Source: Massilia sp. WG5 (GTDB lineage: Bacteria > Pseudomonadota > Gammaproteobacteria > Burkholderiales > Burkholderiaceae_D). Taken from it: 64,000 nucleotides of DNA. Positions within the stretch are counted from its first letter, which is position 1, and each line of letters starts with the position of its first letter. Positions 20,930 through 30,483 of this stretch are shown in pieces. The notes below the pieces were generated by a model. It was given only the letters and a program-made list of their open reading frames with translations. It did not search any database and was not told the DNA's origin. Where the stretch lies: assembly GCF_001412595.2 (NCBI RefSeq), contig NZ_CP012640.2, positions 3,348,001 through 3,412,000 of the forward strand. The letters are read 5' to 3'. The position numbers and the translations under genes were made by a program.

Positions 20930-21922
20930 TTACGCAGCCACGCCCGCCTCGTGCGCCTGCTGGTCCGCATGGTACGAGGAACGCACCATCGCGCCCACGG
21001 CCGCGTGCACGAAGCCCATCTCGTAGGCCTTCTCTTCGAACATTTTGAAGGTGTCCGGGTGCACGTAGCGGCGCACCGGCAGGTGCGAGTTCGACGGCGC
21101 CAGGTACTGGCCGATGGTCAGCATGTCGATGTTGTGCTCGCGCATGTCGCGCATGACTTCGAGGATTTCCTCGTCGGTCTCGCCCAGGCCCACCATCAGG
21201 CCGGACTTGGTCACGGCGTTCGGGTACTTGGCCTTGAAATCGCGCAGCAGTTCCAGCGAGTGCTTGTAGTCGGCGCCCGGACGGGCTTCCTTGTACAGGC
21301 GCGGCACGGTTTCCAGGTTGTGGTTCATCACGTCCGGCAGGCCGTCGGCAAAGATGTTCAGGGCCTTTTCCAGGCGGCCGCGGAAGTCCGGCACCAGCAC
21401 TTCGATCTTGGTGTTCGGGCTCAATGCGCGGGTTTTCTGGATGCACTCGACGAAGTGGCCGGCGCCGCCGTCACGCAGGTCGTCGCGGTCGACCGAGGTA
21501 ATCACTACGTAGGACAGGCGCAGGTCGGCGATGGTCTTGGCCAGGTTGCCCGGCTCGTTCACGTCCAGCGGATCCGGACGGCCGTGGCCGACGTCGCAGA
21601 ACGGGCAGCGGCGGGTGCACTTGTCGCCCATGATCATGAAGGTCGCGGTGCCCTTGCCGAAGCATTCGCCGATGTTCGGGCAGCTCGCTTCTTCGCACAC
21701 CGTCACCAGGTTGTTGGCGCGCAGGATGTCCTTGATCTCGTAGAAGCGCGAGGAGGCGGTGGCGGCTTTTACGCGAATCCAGTCCGGCTTCTTCAGGCGC
21801 TCGTGCTGCTCGACCGGCACGATCTTGATCGGGATGCGCGACGTCTTGCTCGCGCCTTTTTGCTTTTCGCTGGCATTGTAGGCAGCTGCTGCGGCGGTGC
21901 CGGTATCGATTTCGGAAGTCAT
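20930..21922 (-). CDS. lipA: Lipoyl synthase
   Basis: A 330-residue radical SAM enzyme that inserts two sulfur atoms into octanoylated lipoyl domains. The auxiliary-cluster cysteines are in [12 protein letters not shown] and the radical SAM motif is CTRRCPFC, followed by [13 protein letters not shown]. The C-terminal RSSYHAD serine ligand is present. The start at 21922 gives the standard N terminus; a longer in-frame extension overlaps the lipB 3' end and is less likely. It acts after LipB, encoded just upstream on the same strand. Confidence 0.95.
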   Translation of the reverse strand: MTSEIDTGTAAAAAYNASEKQKGASKTSRIPIKIVPVEQHERLKKPDWIRVKAATASSRFYEIKDILRANNLVTVCEEASCPNIGECFGKGTATFMIMGDKCTRRCPFCDVGHGRPDPLDVNEPGNLAKTIADLRLSYVVITSVDRDDLRDGGAGHFVECIQKTRALSPNTKIEVLVPDFRGRLEKALNIFADGLPDVMNHNLETVPRLYKEARPGADYKHSLELLRDFKAKYPNAVTKSGLMVGLGETDEEILEVMRDMREHNIDMLTIGQYLAPSNSHLPVRRYVHPDTFKMFEEKAYEMGFVHAAVGAMVRSSYHADQQAHEAGVAA

Positions 21923-21944
21923 TGGCTCTTGCCCCGGTAGGGTT

Positions 21945-22643
21945 TCAGTTAGTTTGCGACAGGTTGTTGGCCAGCGCCCGGGCGAGGGCCTGCTGCACAT
22001 CGTGCAACGGCGCTTCGACGCCCATGGTGCGCATGTCCACTGTGGCCAGCCCGGAATAGCCGCACGGGTTGATCCAGGTGAAGGGAGACAGATCCATCGC
22101 CACGTTCAGCGAGACGCCGTGGTAGGTGCAGCCGTTGCCGCGCACCTTCAGGCCGAGGGCGGCGATCTTGGCGCCCTTGCGCGGGCCGTCGGCGATGTAG
22201 ATGCCGGGCGCGCCTTCGACGCGTTCACCCGCCAGATTATACGCCGCCAGCACGTCGATGACTGCCTGCTCGATCTTGTGGACGAACTGGCGGGCATACA
22301 GCTTGCCGCCCGGCTTGTTGCGGCGCAGGTCCATCAGCAGGTAGATCACGACCTGGCCGGGACCGTGGTAGGTCACCTCGCCGCCGCGGTCGGTCTGCAC
22401 CACGGGAATGTCGTGCGGGTTCAGGACGTGGCTACGGTCGGCGCCGAGGCCGAGCGTGTACACCGGCGGGTGCTCGACGATCCAGAATTCGTCGGAGGTG
22501 TCGGGCGTGCGCGCGTCCGTGAAGGCACGCATGGCGGCAAAGACGGTGTCGTAGTCGGCGCGGCCAAGCTCACGGATGAGCGGCGCGGCGGTGCTGGTCA
22601 CTGGCATGGAAGCTGTGGGAACAGAAATGGAATGCCTCGACAT
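21945..22643 (-). CDS. lipB: Octanoyltransferase (lipoate biosynthesis)
   Basis: A 232-residue cysteine/lysine acyltransferase that moves octanoate from acyl carrier protein to lipoyl domains. Seen: the [12 protein letters not shown] block, the [20 protein letters not shown] block, the catalytic lysine segment [11 protein letters not shown] and the catalytic cysteine in SGLATVDM... preceded by NPCGYSG. The start may be 22643 or the ATG 12 codons later at 22607; neither has a strong ribosome site. The lipA gene follows after 22 bp. Confidence 0.92.
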   Translation of the reverse strand: MSRHSISVPTASMPVTSTAAPLIRELGRADYDTVFAAMRAFTDARTPDTSDEFWIVEHPPVYTLGLGADRSHVLNPHDIPVVQTDRGGEVTYHGPGQVVIYLLMDLRRNKPGGKLYARQFVHKIEQAVIDVLAAYNLAGERVEGAPGIYIADGPRKGAKIAALGLKVRGNGCTYHGVSLNVAMDLSPFTWINPCGYSGLATVDMRTMGVEAPLHDVQQALARALANNLSQTN

Positions 22644-22692
22644 TATAAGCCAGGCTCATGTCCCGTGCCCGCAGGCCCTCCATGCCTGTTGT

Positions 22693-22959
22693 TCAGAGCA
22701 CGACTTTGACCATCGGGTGCGAGGACAGCTCGCTGTACAGCTTGTCCAGCATCTCGCGGCTGGTGGCGCGGACGATCACGGTCAGGCCGGTGTAGTTGCC
22801 CTTGGCGGAAGGACGCACTTCCATCTTGCCTTCGTGGAAACTCGGGTCGTGCAGGACGATGAGCTCGAGGATGGTCGTGGCGAACTCCTCATGCGTCGCG
22901 CCCATCACCTTGATCGGAAAATCGCTGGGGTATTCGATGAGGGATTCTTTCGGGTCCAT
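22693..22959 (-). CDS. ybeD: YbeD family protein (DUF493)
   Basis: An 88-residue alpha/beta protein of the YbeD/DUF493 family, with an ACT-like fold and no settled function. The start YPSDFPIKVMG and the ending SSHPMVKVVL are typical. ACAGGAGTGGCC before the ATG at 22959 fixes the start. The position directly upstream of lipB matches Escherichia coli and many proteobacteria. Confidence 0.88.
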   Translation of the reverse strand: MDPKESLIEYPSDFPIKVMGATHEEFATTILELIVLHDPSFHEGKMEVRPSAKGNYTGLTVIVRATSREMLDKLYSELSSHPMVKVVL

Positions 22960-23049
22960 GGCCACTCCTGTAAAACCAGCATTGTAGCCAAAGTCCCCGG
23001 ATCGCGCCGGGCGAGGCCGGCCGCGATCCGGAACCGCAGGCAAAACGGC

Positions 23050-25140
23050 TCAGCGCTCCTGCTGGCGGGCGTGCTCGTCGCCGCGCTTGCGTTCCTCGGC
23101 GCGGGCGGGCGCCGGATGTGCCGGTGCGCTGGCCTGGGGCGGCGGCGGCGCAGGACGGGCCACCGGCGGCGCCGAGGCGACCGCAGCCGGGGCGGGCGCC
23201 GGCGGAGGCGGTGGCGGCGGCGGCGCCACGCGCTGCGGTGCAGGCTGCGGCGCCGTCATGACGGCGGCGTGCTGGACCGGTGCGGGCGGCGCCGCCATCG
23301 ACACCGGCGCCGGGCGGCGCTCCTGGCGCTCCTGGCGCTCACCCTCGTCGCGGCGTTCGCGGCGCGGGTCGATGCCTTCATGGCCATTGCGGCCGTCGCG
23401 GTGCTCACGGCCATCGCGGCGCTCCGCATCCCAGTCGCGGCGCTCCTGGCGCTCCTGGCGCGGCGGCGGGGCGCCGGGCAGCAGGGACGGATCGTGGAAC
23501 ACGGGCGCGCTGCTGGTCAGCGGCTGCGGCGTCGACGGCATGTGCGGCGTCGGCGACACCACTGGCTGGGCCTGGGTCGGCTGGTGCGGCGTCGGGCTCA
23601 CCACGCCCTGCGGGCGGACCGGCGCCGCCATCGGCACCGTACCGGGCGCCTGCTGCTGTTGCACAATGACCGGCTGCGGCCGCGGCCCCTGGCGCACGAA
23701 GCCGTCGCGCTCGGCGCGCGCGGTCTCGATGCGGTCCGGGCGGCCCGGTCCGCCGTTGCGGTCGTGCTCGCGGTCGCCATTGCGGTCCACGCGCTGCGCC
23801 TCGAAACGGTCGGGGCGGCCCGCTCCGCGGTCGTGCTCGCGGTCGTGGTCACGGTCGGCGACGTTGCCGCGGTGCGGCCGGTTCGGCGGCGCGGGCGGCG
23901 CGCTGGTCGCCGGAATATTCATGTTCTGGCCGTTATGCACCAGCGCCGGCGGCACGGTGGCGATCGGCGCCTTCCGCACGTTGACCCGGCCGCCGGCGCC
24001 GAAGCGGTCCTGCGGCACCACGGTCAAGCCCTGCGGACGGTAGTCGCGCCCGCGCTGCGGGGTGGTCCGCACGTGGTCGTTCAGCCAGCGCAGGTGATTC
24101 TCGGAAGCGTGGTAGGACGGGACGTAGCGGTCGTGCGGCGACAGCGGATACCAGCCGAAGCCGGGACGGCGGCTGCGGTCGCGGAAGGTGAAGTCCCAGC
24201 CGCTGCCGCCGACCCAGCCGACCAGCGCCGGCGCCCACACCGCGTGTTCGACGCGGCTGCCGGGCGCCCAGGCCCAGCGGCGGTTGACGTAGACCCAGCG
24301 GCCGTAGTGGAAGGGCGCATAGCCCCAGGGCGCGTTGTCGACCCAGGTCCAGCCCCAGGGCTCGATCCAGGTCCAGCTGCCGTCGCGGTAAGGCACCCAG
24401 TCGGCGGCGACGGCGGGCATCCACAGCGGGCCGTATTCGCTGTCGGTGCGCCAGCTGCCGTAGCGGTCCAGGTCTTCGTAGCCGGTCATCTCGGTGGTGA
24501 CGTAGCGCCGCGAGGCCGCGTTGTCCTCGATCCGGTCACGCGAGAACGACCAGCTGTCGAAGGCATCCTGCTGGGCATTCGCGGTGCGCATGTCGTCGTC
24601 GGTGACCTCGAGGCGCTTGCCGGCGCGGACCGTCAGCTGGGAGCCGCCGGCATCGACCAGGGCGGCGCCGTCGAACACATTGACGGCGCTGGTGTCGCGC
24701 AGGCGCTCGGCGTCGATGCGCACCCTGCCCGGCTGCTGCAGGCGCACGCGCGCCTGCGGGGTGAGCAGCTCGAAGCCGCGCAGCACGTCCGCGTTCACGA
24801 TGCGCACGCTGGCGCTGCCGTAGTACAGGCGCAGGCGGATGCTGTCGTCGTCCAGCTCGGTGACTTCGAGCGAGGAATCGCCGTCCAGGCGGATCGAAGT
24901 GGAGCCGATGCGCAGTTCGGTGCGGCTGCCTGCGGCGGTGGTGAGCATGGTGCCCGAGGTGACCGGCCAGTTGACCTGGGCCGGGGTCATTTCGGCGCCG
25001 ACCTCGCCGCCGATGCTGACCCGGCCCTGGGTGAGCGCGACGCGGCCGACGCGGGCCGGCGGATCGTCCGCCGCCACGGCCAGCGCGGACAGGGTGGCGA
25101 AGGCCAGCAGCATGGCCGACTTCAGGATCGGGTTCGACAT
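23050..25140 (-). CDS. Large secreted FecR/DUF6600-type protein
   Basis: A 696-residue protein with a clear signal peptide (cleavage after ALAVA, about residue 23). Residues 30-190 resemble a FecR-like beta domain. Residues 215-370 are exceptionally tryptophan-rich (WTWIEPWGWTWVD, WAPGSR, GWYPLSPHDRY), the hallmark of DUF6600 proteins. The C-terminal 300 residues are low-complexity, first Asp/Arg/His repeats and then proline/alanine/glutamine tracts. Export to the periplasm or surface is likely, but the function is unknown. A long open frame on the opposite strand is a composition shadow. Confidence 0.78.
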   Translation of the reverse strand: MSNPILKSAMLLAFATLSALAVAADDPPARVGRVALTQGRVSIGGEVGAEMTPAQVNWPVTSGTMLTTAAGSRTELRIGSTSIRLDGDSSLEVTELDDDSIRLRLYYGSASVRIVNADVLRGFELLTPQARVRLQQPGRVRIDAERLRDTSAVNVFDGAALVDAGGSQLTVRAGKRLEVTDDDMRTANAQQDAFDSWSFSRDRIEDNAASRRYVTTEMTGYEDLDRYGSWRTDSEYGPLWMPAVAADWVPYRDGSWTWIEPWGWTWVDNAPWGYAPFHYGRWVYVNRRWAWAPGSRVEHAVWAPALVGWVGGSGWDFTFRDRSRRPGFGWYPLSPHDRYVPSYHASENHLRWLNDHVRTTPQRGRDYRPQGLTVVPQDRFGAGGRVNVRKAPIATVPPALVHNGQNMNIPATSAPPAPPNRPHRGNVADRDHDREHDRGAGRPDRFEAQRVDRNGDREHDRNGGPGRPDRIETARAERDGFVRQGPRPQPVIVQQQQAPGTVPMAAPVRPQGVVSPTPHQPTQAQPVVSPTPHMPSTPQPLTSSAPVFHDPSLLPGAPPPRQERQERRDWDAERRDGREHRDGRNGHEGIDPRRERRDEGERQERQERRPAPVSMAAPPAPVQHAAVMTAPQPAPQRVAPPPPPPPPAPAPAAVASAPPVARPAPPPPQASAPAHPAPARAEERKRGDEHARQQER

Positions 25141-25256
25141 GGCAGTCTCCAGCGTGGATTGTTTGTTATTCGTTATACCCGCTTACAACGCACGAGCGCG
25201 CGGACGGACGACGCCCGTTACAAATCGTTGCGAAATAGTTATTTCACCAGCATGGA

Positions 25257-25889
25257 TCAGGTGTGGCGCTTCACCAAGAAGAGCAGGCAACCCATCACCA
25301 TCAGCACCCCGCCAAAGAAACGGTTTTGCATCCTGACCGCGTGCTCGTCGCGGAAGAAGCGCTGCATCGACGAGGCGAGGAAAGCATAGCCATGCATCAC
25401 GGTGGTGTCGATGGTCACCATGGTCCCGCCCAGGATCGCCAGCTGCAGCAGCATCGAGCCGTCCTTGGAAATGAACTGGGGCAGCACCGCGACCATGAAG
25501 ATGATCCCTTTCGGGTTGGTGGCGTTGGTGAGAAAACCGGTCAGCACGCGCCGGCCGAAAGAGGGATGGGCTTCCAGGCCGGCGGTCGGCACGCCGCTCG
25601 CCTTGGCTTTCGAGCGCCACTGGCCGATGCCCAGCCAGATCAGGTACAGCGCGCCGGCGATCTTGACGGCGGTGAAGACGGCGCTGGAGGCCAGCACCAG
25701 CGAACCGACGCCGGCGCCGGCGATGACCAGCACCAGGATCAGGCCCAGCTGCAATCCCAGCACGGTCGCGCTGGCCTTCTTGAGGCCGTACGCCAGGCCG
25801 TGCGACATCGACAGCACGGCGCCCGAACCGGGCGAAAGGGCGATCAGGACGCCGGCGATGACGAACGCGATCCAGGTGGAGAATGGCAT
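25257..25889 (-). CDS. LysE/RhtB family amino-acid exporter
   Basis: A 210-residue inner-membrane protein with about six hydrophobic segments. The N-terminal LSPGSGAVLSMSHGLAYG motif is the family signature, and the NATNPKGIIFMVAVLPQF block matches RhtB-type homoserine/threonine or neutral amino-acid exporters. The substrate cannot be named. It is a single gene, upstream on the same strand of the DUF6600 gene but separated by 116 bp. Confidence 0.85.
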   Translation of the reverse strand: MPFSTWIAFVIAGVLIALSPGSGAVLSMSHGLAYGLKKASATVLGLQLGLILVLVIAGAGVGSLVLASSAVFTAVKIAGALYLIWLGIGQWRSKAKASGVPTAGLEAHPSFGRRVLTGFLTNATNPKGIIFMVAVLPQFISKDGSMLLQLAILGGTMVTIDTTVMHGYAFLASSMQRFFRDEHAVRMQNRFFGGVLMVMGCLLFLVKRHT

Positions 25890-25997
25890 GCTGGGATGAC
25901 GGTAAAGGAAGGAGAGAGGGAATGCGGAATCGGGAACGGCCGGGCTGGGCGCGCAGCGACCGGCATGACGCCGGACTGCGGCCCGCCGGGGGACAGC

Positions 25998-26282
25998 TTA
26001 CTTCTTCTTCGGGTTGACGGCAGCCTTCAGGGTGGCGCCGGCAGCGAAGCGCGGGGTCTTCGACGCAGCGATCTTGATCACTTCGCCGGTAGCCGGGTTG
26101 CGGCCTTTGCGGGCAGCGCGCTTGGTGACCGAGAACGTGCCGAAGCCGGTGATACCGACCGTGTCGCCCTTCTTCAGGCGCTCGGTGATGATGTCGATGA
26201 TGGTGTTCACTGCCTCGTTGGCAGCGGCACCGGACAGCTCGGTACGCTTCGCAAATTCAGCGATCAGTTCGCCTTTTTTCAT
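25998..26282 (-). CDS. hupB: HU family DNA-binding protein
   Basis: A 94-residue nucleoid protein. The N-terminal dimerisation helices start MKKGELIAEFAKR, followed by the DNA-binding arm GTFSVTKRAARKGRNPATGE and the lysine-rich end. HU bends and compacts DNA. The start at 26282 has CCGGAGGATTT in front; 12 further upstream codons are open but have no start signal. The helix-grip residues are intact, and length and sequence fit HU rather than IHF. Confidence 0.93.
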   Translation of the reverse strand: MKKGELIAEFAKRTELSGAAANEAVNTIIDIITERLKKGDTVGITGFGTFSVTKRAARKGRNPATGEVIKIAASKTPRFAAGATLKAAVNPKKK

Positions 26283-26403
26283 AAATCCTCCGGGTTGAAA
26301 GAGCCGGAAGATTAGCATAATTAATTGCCATATGTAATGTCCTCGACAAGGCGTACGCTGGCCGTACGCCCTGTCGCAACAGGCTTCCTGCGTTTTGGCA
26401 GGG

Positions 26404-26631
26404 TCAGGCGGGGGATGCGCTGGCCTCCTGCACAGCCAGTCGGGTGCGCAGGGCGGCGTTGATCAGTGTCTGGTAACCGGTGCCGGTGCGCTCGGCGCGC
26501 AGGCGGAATTCGTCCAGCACCTCGTCGTCGAGGTAGATGGTGATGCGGGTCTTGCGCTTGGGCGGACGGGCGCGGCGGCGCGGTGCGACCGGCAGGTCGA
26601 GCGTGGCGAAACTGGCGAGCGTAGTGGTCAT
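26404..26631 (-). CDS. BrnA-like ribbon-helix-helix antitoxin, unpaired
   Basis: A 75-residue protein. Residues 27-65 (RITIYLDDEVLDEFRLRAERTGTGYQTLINAALR) match the ribbon-helix-helix domain of BrnA/DUF4415 antitoxins, which repress their own operon. GAAGGAGATGCC precedes the ATG. A BrnT toxin gene would be expected immediately upstream, but that stretch (26632-26826) holds no suitable frame. The protein may be an orphan regulator. A perfect eight-pair hairpin at 26350-26370 lies downstream, between it and hupB. Confidence 0.7.
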   Translation of the reverse strand: MTTTLASFATLDLPVAPRRRARPPKRKTRITIYLDDEVLDEFRLRAERTGTGYQTLINAALRTRLAVQEASASPA

Positions 26632-26826
26632 GGCATCTCCTTCGTCGGCAAGGCTGCTGCACCGCAGCCAATGTTGTCACTATACGTATGACGCCGGCGG
26701 GGCTCCGCCGGAAAGCGACGAGATGCAGATTTCCGGGGATGAAACGCAAATTACGCGCCTGAACCGTGTGAAGAAGCTGTGAAGCCTCGGTTAAGATGTG
26801 GCCATCTTGATATTGGAGGTGAAACA

Positions 26827-27759
26827 ATGGCTGCAGGCAGTTTGCTAGCGTTAATTGACGATATCGCGAGCGTGCTCGACGACGTCGCCCTGATGAGCAA
26901 GGTCGCGGCCAAGAAGACGGCCGGGGTGCTCGGCGACGACCTGGCCCTGAACGCCCAGCAGGTGAGCGGCGTGAACGCCGACCGCGAACTGCCGGTGGTG
27001 TGGGCGGTCGGGGTCGGCTCGCTGAAGAACAAGGCGATCCTGGTGCCGGCCGCGCTGGCAATCTCCGCTTTCATCCCGTGGGCGATCACGCCGCTGCTGA
27101 TGGTCGGCGGCGCCTACCTCTGCTTCGAAGGCTTCGAGAAGCTGGCCCACAAGTTCCTGCACAGCGAGGCCGAGGACGCCGCCCACGAGGAGGAACTGGT
27201 GCAGGCGCTGGCCGCCAACGCCGATATGCGGGAAGTCGAAAAGGAGAAGATCAAGGGCGCAGTGCGCACCGACTTCATCCTGTCGGCGGAAATCATCGTG
27301 ATCGCGCTGGGCGTGGTCAACGCGCAGGGCGCCTCCTTCGGCGCCCAGGTCGCGGCCCTGGTCGCGGTGGCGGTCGCGATGACGATCGGGGTCTACGGCG
27401 TGGTGGCGGGCATCGTCAAGATCGACGACCTCGGACTGTACCTGAGCCGGAAGAGCGGCGCCGCCGCGCGCGCCATCGGCAACCTGCTGCTGGCGGCCGC
27501 GCCACGCCTGATGAAGGCGCTGTCGGTGATCGGCACCGTTGCCATGTTCATGGTCGGCGGCGGCATCATCGGCCATGCCTTCGAACCGCTGCACCACCTG
27601 GCCGAAGGCGCTTCCCACGCCGTCGCCGGCGTGCCGCTGCTGGGCGGCCTGCTGGCGGCCGTGACCCCGACCCTGATCGACGCCGTGGCCGGGGTGGTGG
27701 TCGGCGCGGTCGTGCTGCTGGGAGTTACCCTGGTCCAGCGCCTGCGCGGCAAGAAATAA
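26827..27759 (+). CDS. DUF808 family inner-membrane protein (YedI-like)
   Basis: A 310-residue membrane protein. The N terminus MAAGSLLALIDDIASVLDDVALMSKVAAKKTAGVLGDDLA is the DUF808 signature, and about six hydrophobic segments follow from residue 70. The family is broadly conserved in proteobacteria and has no established function. The start at 26827 has GGAGGTGAAAC directly upstream. No operon partner is visible. Confidence 0.85.
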   Translation: MAAGSLLALIDDIASVLDDVALMSKVAAKKTAGVLGDDLALNAQQVSGVNADRELPVVWAVGVGSLKNKAILVPAALAISAFIPWAITPLLMVGGAYLCFEGFEKLAHKFLHSEAEDAAHEEELVQALAANADMREVEKEKIKGAVRTDFILSAEIIVIALGVVNAQGASFGAQVAALVAVAVAMTIGVYGVVAGIVKIDDLGLYLSRKSGAAARAIGNLLLAAAPRLMKALSVIGTVAMFMVGGGIIGHAFEPLHHLAEGASHAVAGVPLLGGLLAAVTPTLIDAVAGVVVGAVVLLGVTLVQRLRGKK

Positions 27760-27837
27760 GCCCCGCTTGATCGCTCGCTTACGTTTTCCTGACAGGCGGG
27801 ACCTGTTGCAGAATTACATCTATGCAATCTGGGAAAA

Positions 27838-27866
27838 TTGACAACGGTAAATATGCGGAACAGTAT
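27838..27866 (+). promoter_or_regulatory. Possible promoter of the TonB-dependent receptor gene
   Basis: A perfect TTGACA lies at 27838-27843 in an AT-rich stretch, with CAGTAT as the only available -10 after 17 bases. The -10 match is poor, so an activator or another sigma factor may be involved. The receptor start follows 37 bases later with GAAGGAACG. Confidence 0.3.
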
Positions 27867-27902
27867 CGTTCTAAAGTGCATCCCAACAAGAAGGAACGAT
27901 AG

Positions 27903-30407
27903 ATGAAACAACGCTTTGCCCCGGAAAAGACCGTACTCGCTTTATCGATTGCCTCACTGTTTGCCGGCGCCGCCGCGCAGGCCCAGGAAACCGGTGATAC
28001 CGCCAGCGCCACCAGCGGCAATGCCGCCACCGTGGTCGTCACCGGCACGCGCGTCGCGAACCGCACCGCCCTCGACACCGCCTCGCCGGTCGACATCATC
28101 TCCGCGGAGACCCTCAAGACCTCCGGTTCCACCGAACTGAACCAGGCCCTGGCCGTGGCCCTGCCCTCGCTGAACTTCCCGCGTCCCTCGCTGACCGACG
28201 GCACCGATACGATCCGCCCGGCCACCCTGCGCGGCATGGCGCCGGACCAGTCGCTGGTGCTGGTCAACTCGAAGCGCCGCCACGCCTCCTCGCTGGTCAA
28301 CCTGAACGGCAGTATCGGCCGCGGTTCGGCCTCGGTCGACCTGAACACGATCCCTTCGTCGATGGTCAAGACCATCGAAGTGCTGCGTGACGGCGCCGCC
28401 GCCCAGTACGGCTCGGATGCGATCTCGGGCGTGGTCAACGTCCGCCTGCGCACCGACCGCAGCGGCGGCGAAGGTTCCGTCGTCTACGGCGCGCACGTGA
28501 CCGAGTACGACCTGCTGAACGACGCCGCCCCGGCCGGCGGCACCTGGACCGCGCCGAACTCGCGCAAGCGCACCGACGGCCAGACCACTACCGTCAGCGC
28601 CTGGAAAGGCCTGCCCTGGGGCGAAACCGGCTACGTCACCCTGGCCGCCGAATACAAGAACCAGGAACACACCGAGCGCGCCGGCTACGACATGCGCCAG
28701 CTGTACGCCAAGGTCAACGGCGCCTACGATCCGCGCGAGCTGACCATCAACCGCTTCGACGCCTGGTACGGCGAGCCCGAAGTCAAGCAGTCGACCCTGT
28801 TCGTCAACGCCGGCAACAACATCACGGCGGACGTCAAGGTCTACGGCTGGGCCAGCTACCAGAAGCGCGACGCCCGTTCGGCCGGCTACTTCCGCACGCC
28901 GCAGGACGCGCGCAACATCCAGTCGATCTATCCGGACGGCTTCCTGCCGATCATCGCGCCGTCCGTCGACGACTACAGCGCCGCCGGCGGCGTGACCTGG
29001 ACCGCGGGCGCCTGGGACATGGACGCGTCCATCGTCTACGGCAAGAACAAGATGGATTACGAGATCCAGAACACCCTGAACCGCTCGATCGGCGCGTCCA
29101 GCAAGACCGTGTTCGACGCCGGCGGCTTCGCCTACGACCAGACGGTGCTGAACCTGACCGGCGTGCGCAAGGTCGACATGGCCGGCCTGGCCTCGCCGCT
29201 GAACGTGGCGGTCGGTCTCGAAGCGCGCCGCGAGGGCTACCAGCTGAACGCGGGCGAACCGGATTCCTACCGCTACGGCGGCGAAGTGCTGGCCAACGGC
29301 ACCCCGGCCGCGCCGGGCGCCCAGGTGTTCCCGGGCTTCCGTCCGGCCAACGCCACCGATGCCAGCCGCAACGCGGTCGGCGCCTTCGTCGACCTGGAAG
29401 CCAACCTCACCGACAAGTTCCTGGCCTCGGCAGCAGTGCGCGGCGAGCATTACTCGGACTTCGGCAGCAACCTGTCGGGCAAGCTGTCCGGCCGCTACGA
29501 TTTCAGCAAGGCCTTCGCCCTGCGCGGTTCGGTGCAGAACGGCTTCCGCGCGCCGTCGCTGCAGCAGCAGAACTTCACCTCGACCTCGACCAACTTCATC
29601 AACGGCGTGCCGTTCGAGATCACCACCTTCAAGCCGACCGACCCGGTCGCGGTGGCGCTCGGCGCCAAGCCGCTGAAGGCCGAGAAGTCGACCAACTTCT
29701 CGCTCGGCGCGGTGGTGCGCTTCGATCCGCTGACGCTGACGGTCGATGCCTACCGCATCAACGTGCGTGACCGCATCGTCCTGTCGGAAAACCTGACCTC
29801 GGCCGCGGTGCGCAACTACATCGTGGCGCAGGGCTTCACCGGCGTGGGCGGCGGCCGCTTCTTCATCAACGGCGTCGAAACCAGGACCGAAGGCGTGGAC
29901 ATCGTCGCCAACTACCCGCTGAACCTGGGCGCCAGCGGCCGCTTCGACTTCACCCTGGCCGGCAACTTCAACCACACCGACGTGACCAAGGTGCCGACCA
30001 CCGCCCAGCTGGCGGCGCTGAACCCGGCGCCGGTGCTGTTCGACCGCGTGAACGTGCTGACGCTGGAGAAGGGCCAGCCGAAGAACAAGATCACGGCCAG
30101 CGCCAACTGGAAGCTGGGACAATGGGGCGTGACCGCGCGCGCCACCCGCTACGGTGAAGTGCTGTCGCCGGGCACCACCCAGGCCTTCGACTTCCTGATC
30201 CATCCGCACACCATCGTCGACCTGGAAGCGCGCTACGCCCTCACGCGCCAGCTCAACCTGGCGATCGGCGCGGACAACCTGTTCGACCAGTACTCGGAAA
30301 CGCTGCCGCCGTCGCTGAATACGACCAGCAACACGCCGTTTGCGAACTACACGCCGTTCGGTACCGGCGGACGTTACGTGTACGCGCGCGCGACCTACAG
30401 CTTTTAA
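27903..30407 (+). CDS. TonB-dependent outer-membrane receptor
   Basis: An 834-residue receptor with a signal peptide (cleavage after AAAQAQ, about residue 27), a plug domain from VVVTGTRVANRTALDTASPVDI to about residue 180 (ending DGAAAQYGSDAISGVVNV) and a 22-strand barrel ending in the outer-membrane signature YARATYSF. The TonB box and plug are intact. The substrate is unknown: no siderophore or sugar genes adjoin it, and the following gene is a peptidase, so a peptide or oligomer ligand is possible. A rho-independent terminator follows. Confidence 0.9.
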   Translation: MKQRFAPEKTVLALSIASLFAGAAAQAQETGDTASATSGNAATVVVTGTRVANRTALDTASPVDIISAETLKTSGSTELNQALAVALPSLNFPRPSLTDGTDTIRPATLRGMAPDQSLVLVNSKRRHASSLVNLNGSIGRGSASVDLNTIPSSMVKTIEVLRDGAAAQYGSDAISGVVNVRLRTDRSGGEGSVVYGAHVTEYDLLNDAAPAGGTWTAPNSRKRTDGQTTTVSAWKGLPWGETGYVTLAAEYKNQEHTERAGYDMRQLYAKVNGAYDPRELTINRFDAWYGEPEVKQSTLFVNAGNNITADVKVYGWASYQKRDARSAGYFRTPQDARNIQSIYPDGFLPIIAPSVDDYSAAGGVTWTAGAWDMDASIVYGKNKMDYEIQNTLNRSIGASSKTVFDAGGFAYDQTVLNLTGVRKVDMAGLASPLNVAVGLEARREGYQLNAGEPDSYRYGGEVLANGTPAAPGAQVFPGFRPANATDASRNAVGAFVDLEANLTDKFLASAAVRGEHYSDFGSNLSGKLSGRYDFSKAFALRGSVQNGFRAPSLQQQNFTSTSTNFINGVPFEITTFKPTDPVAVALGAKPLKAEKSTNFSLGAVVRFDPLTLTVDAYRINVRDRIVLSENLTSAAVRNYIVAQGFTGVGGGRFFINGVETRTEGVDIVANYPLNLGASGRFDFTLAGNFNHTDVTKVPTTAQLAALNPAPVLFDRVNVLTLEKGQPKNKITASANWKLGQWGVTARATRYGEVLSPGTTQAFDFLIHPHTIVDLEARYALTRQLNLAIGADNLFDQYSETLPPSLNTTSNTPFANYTPFGTGGRYVYARATYSF

Positions 30408-30428
30408 TTAAGGCCGCGCACTTAACAA

Positions 30429-30465
30429 CCGCCATTCCCGGCATTGTCGGGAATGGCGGTTTTTT
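30429..30465 (+). terminator. Rho-independent terminator after the TonB-dependent receptor
   Basis: The perfect 12-pair stem CCGCCATTCCCG/CGGGAATGGCGG with a seven-base loop is followed by six T. It separates the receptor from the DUF885 gene. Confidence 0.92.
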
Positions 30466-30483
30466 GCTATCAAAGGAAACTGT

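Noticed and set aside
22576..25389. Plus-strand frame of 937 codons opposite ybeD and the DUF6600 gene
   Set aside because: Extremely Arg-rich and spans two well-supported minus-strand genes with signals and ribosome sites; rejected as shadow.
27954..30209. Minus-strand frame of 751 codons opposite the TonB-dependent receptor
   Set aside because: No domain, biased composition, and the plus-strand receptor has signal, plug and barrel end.
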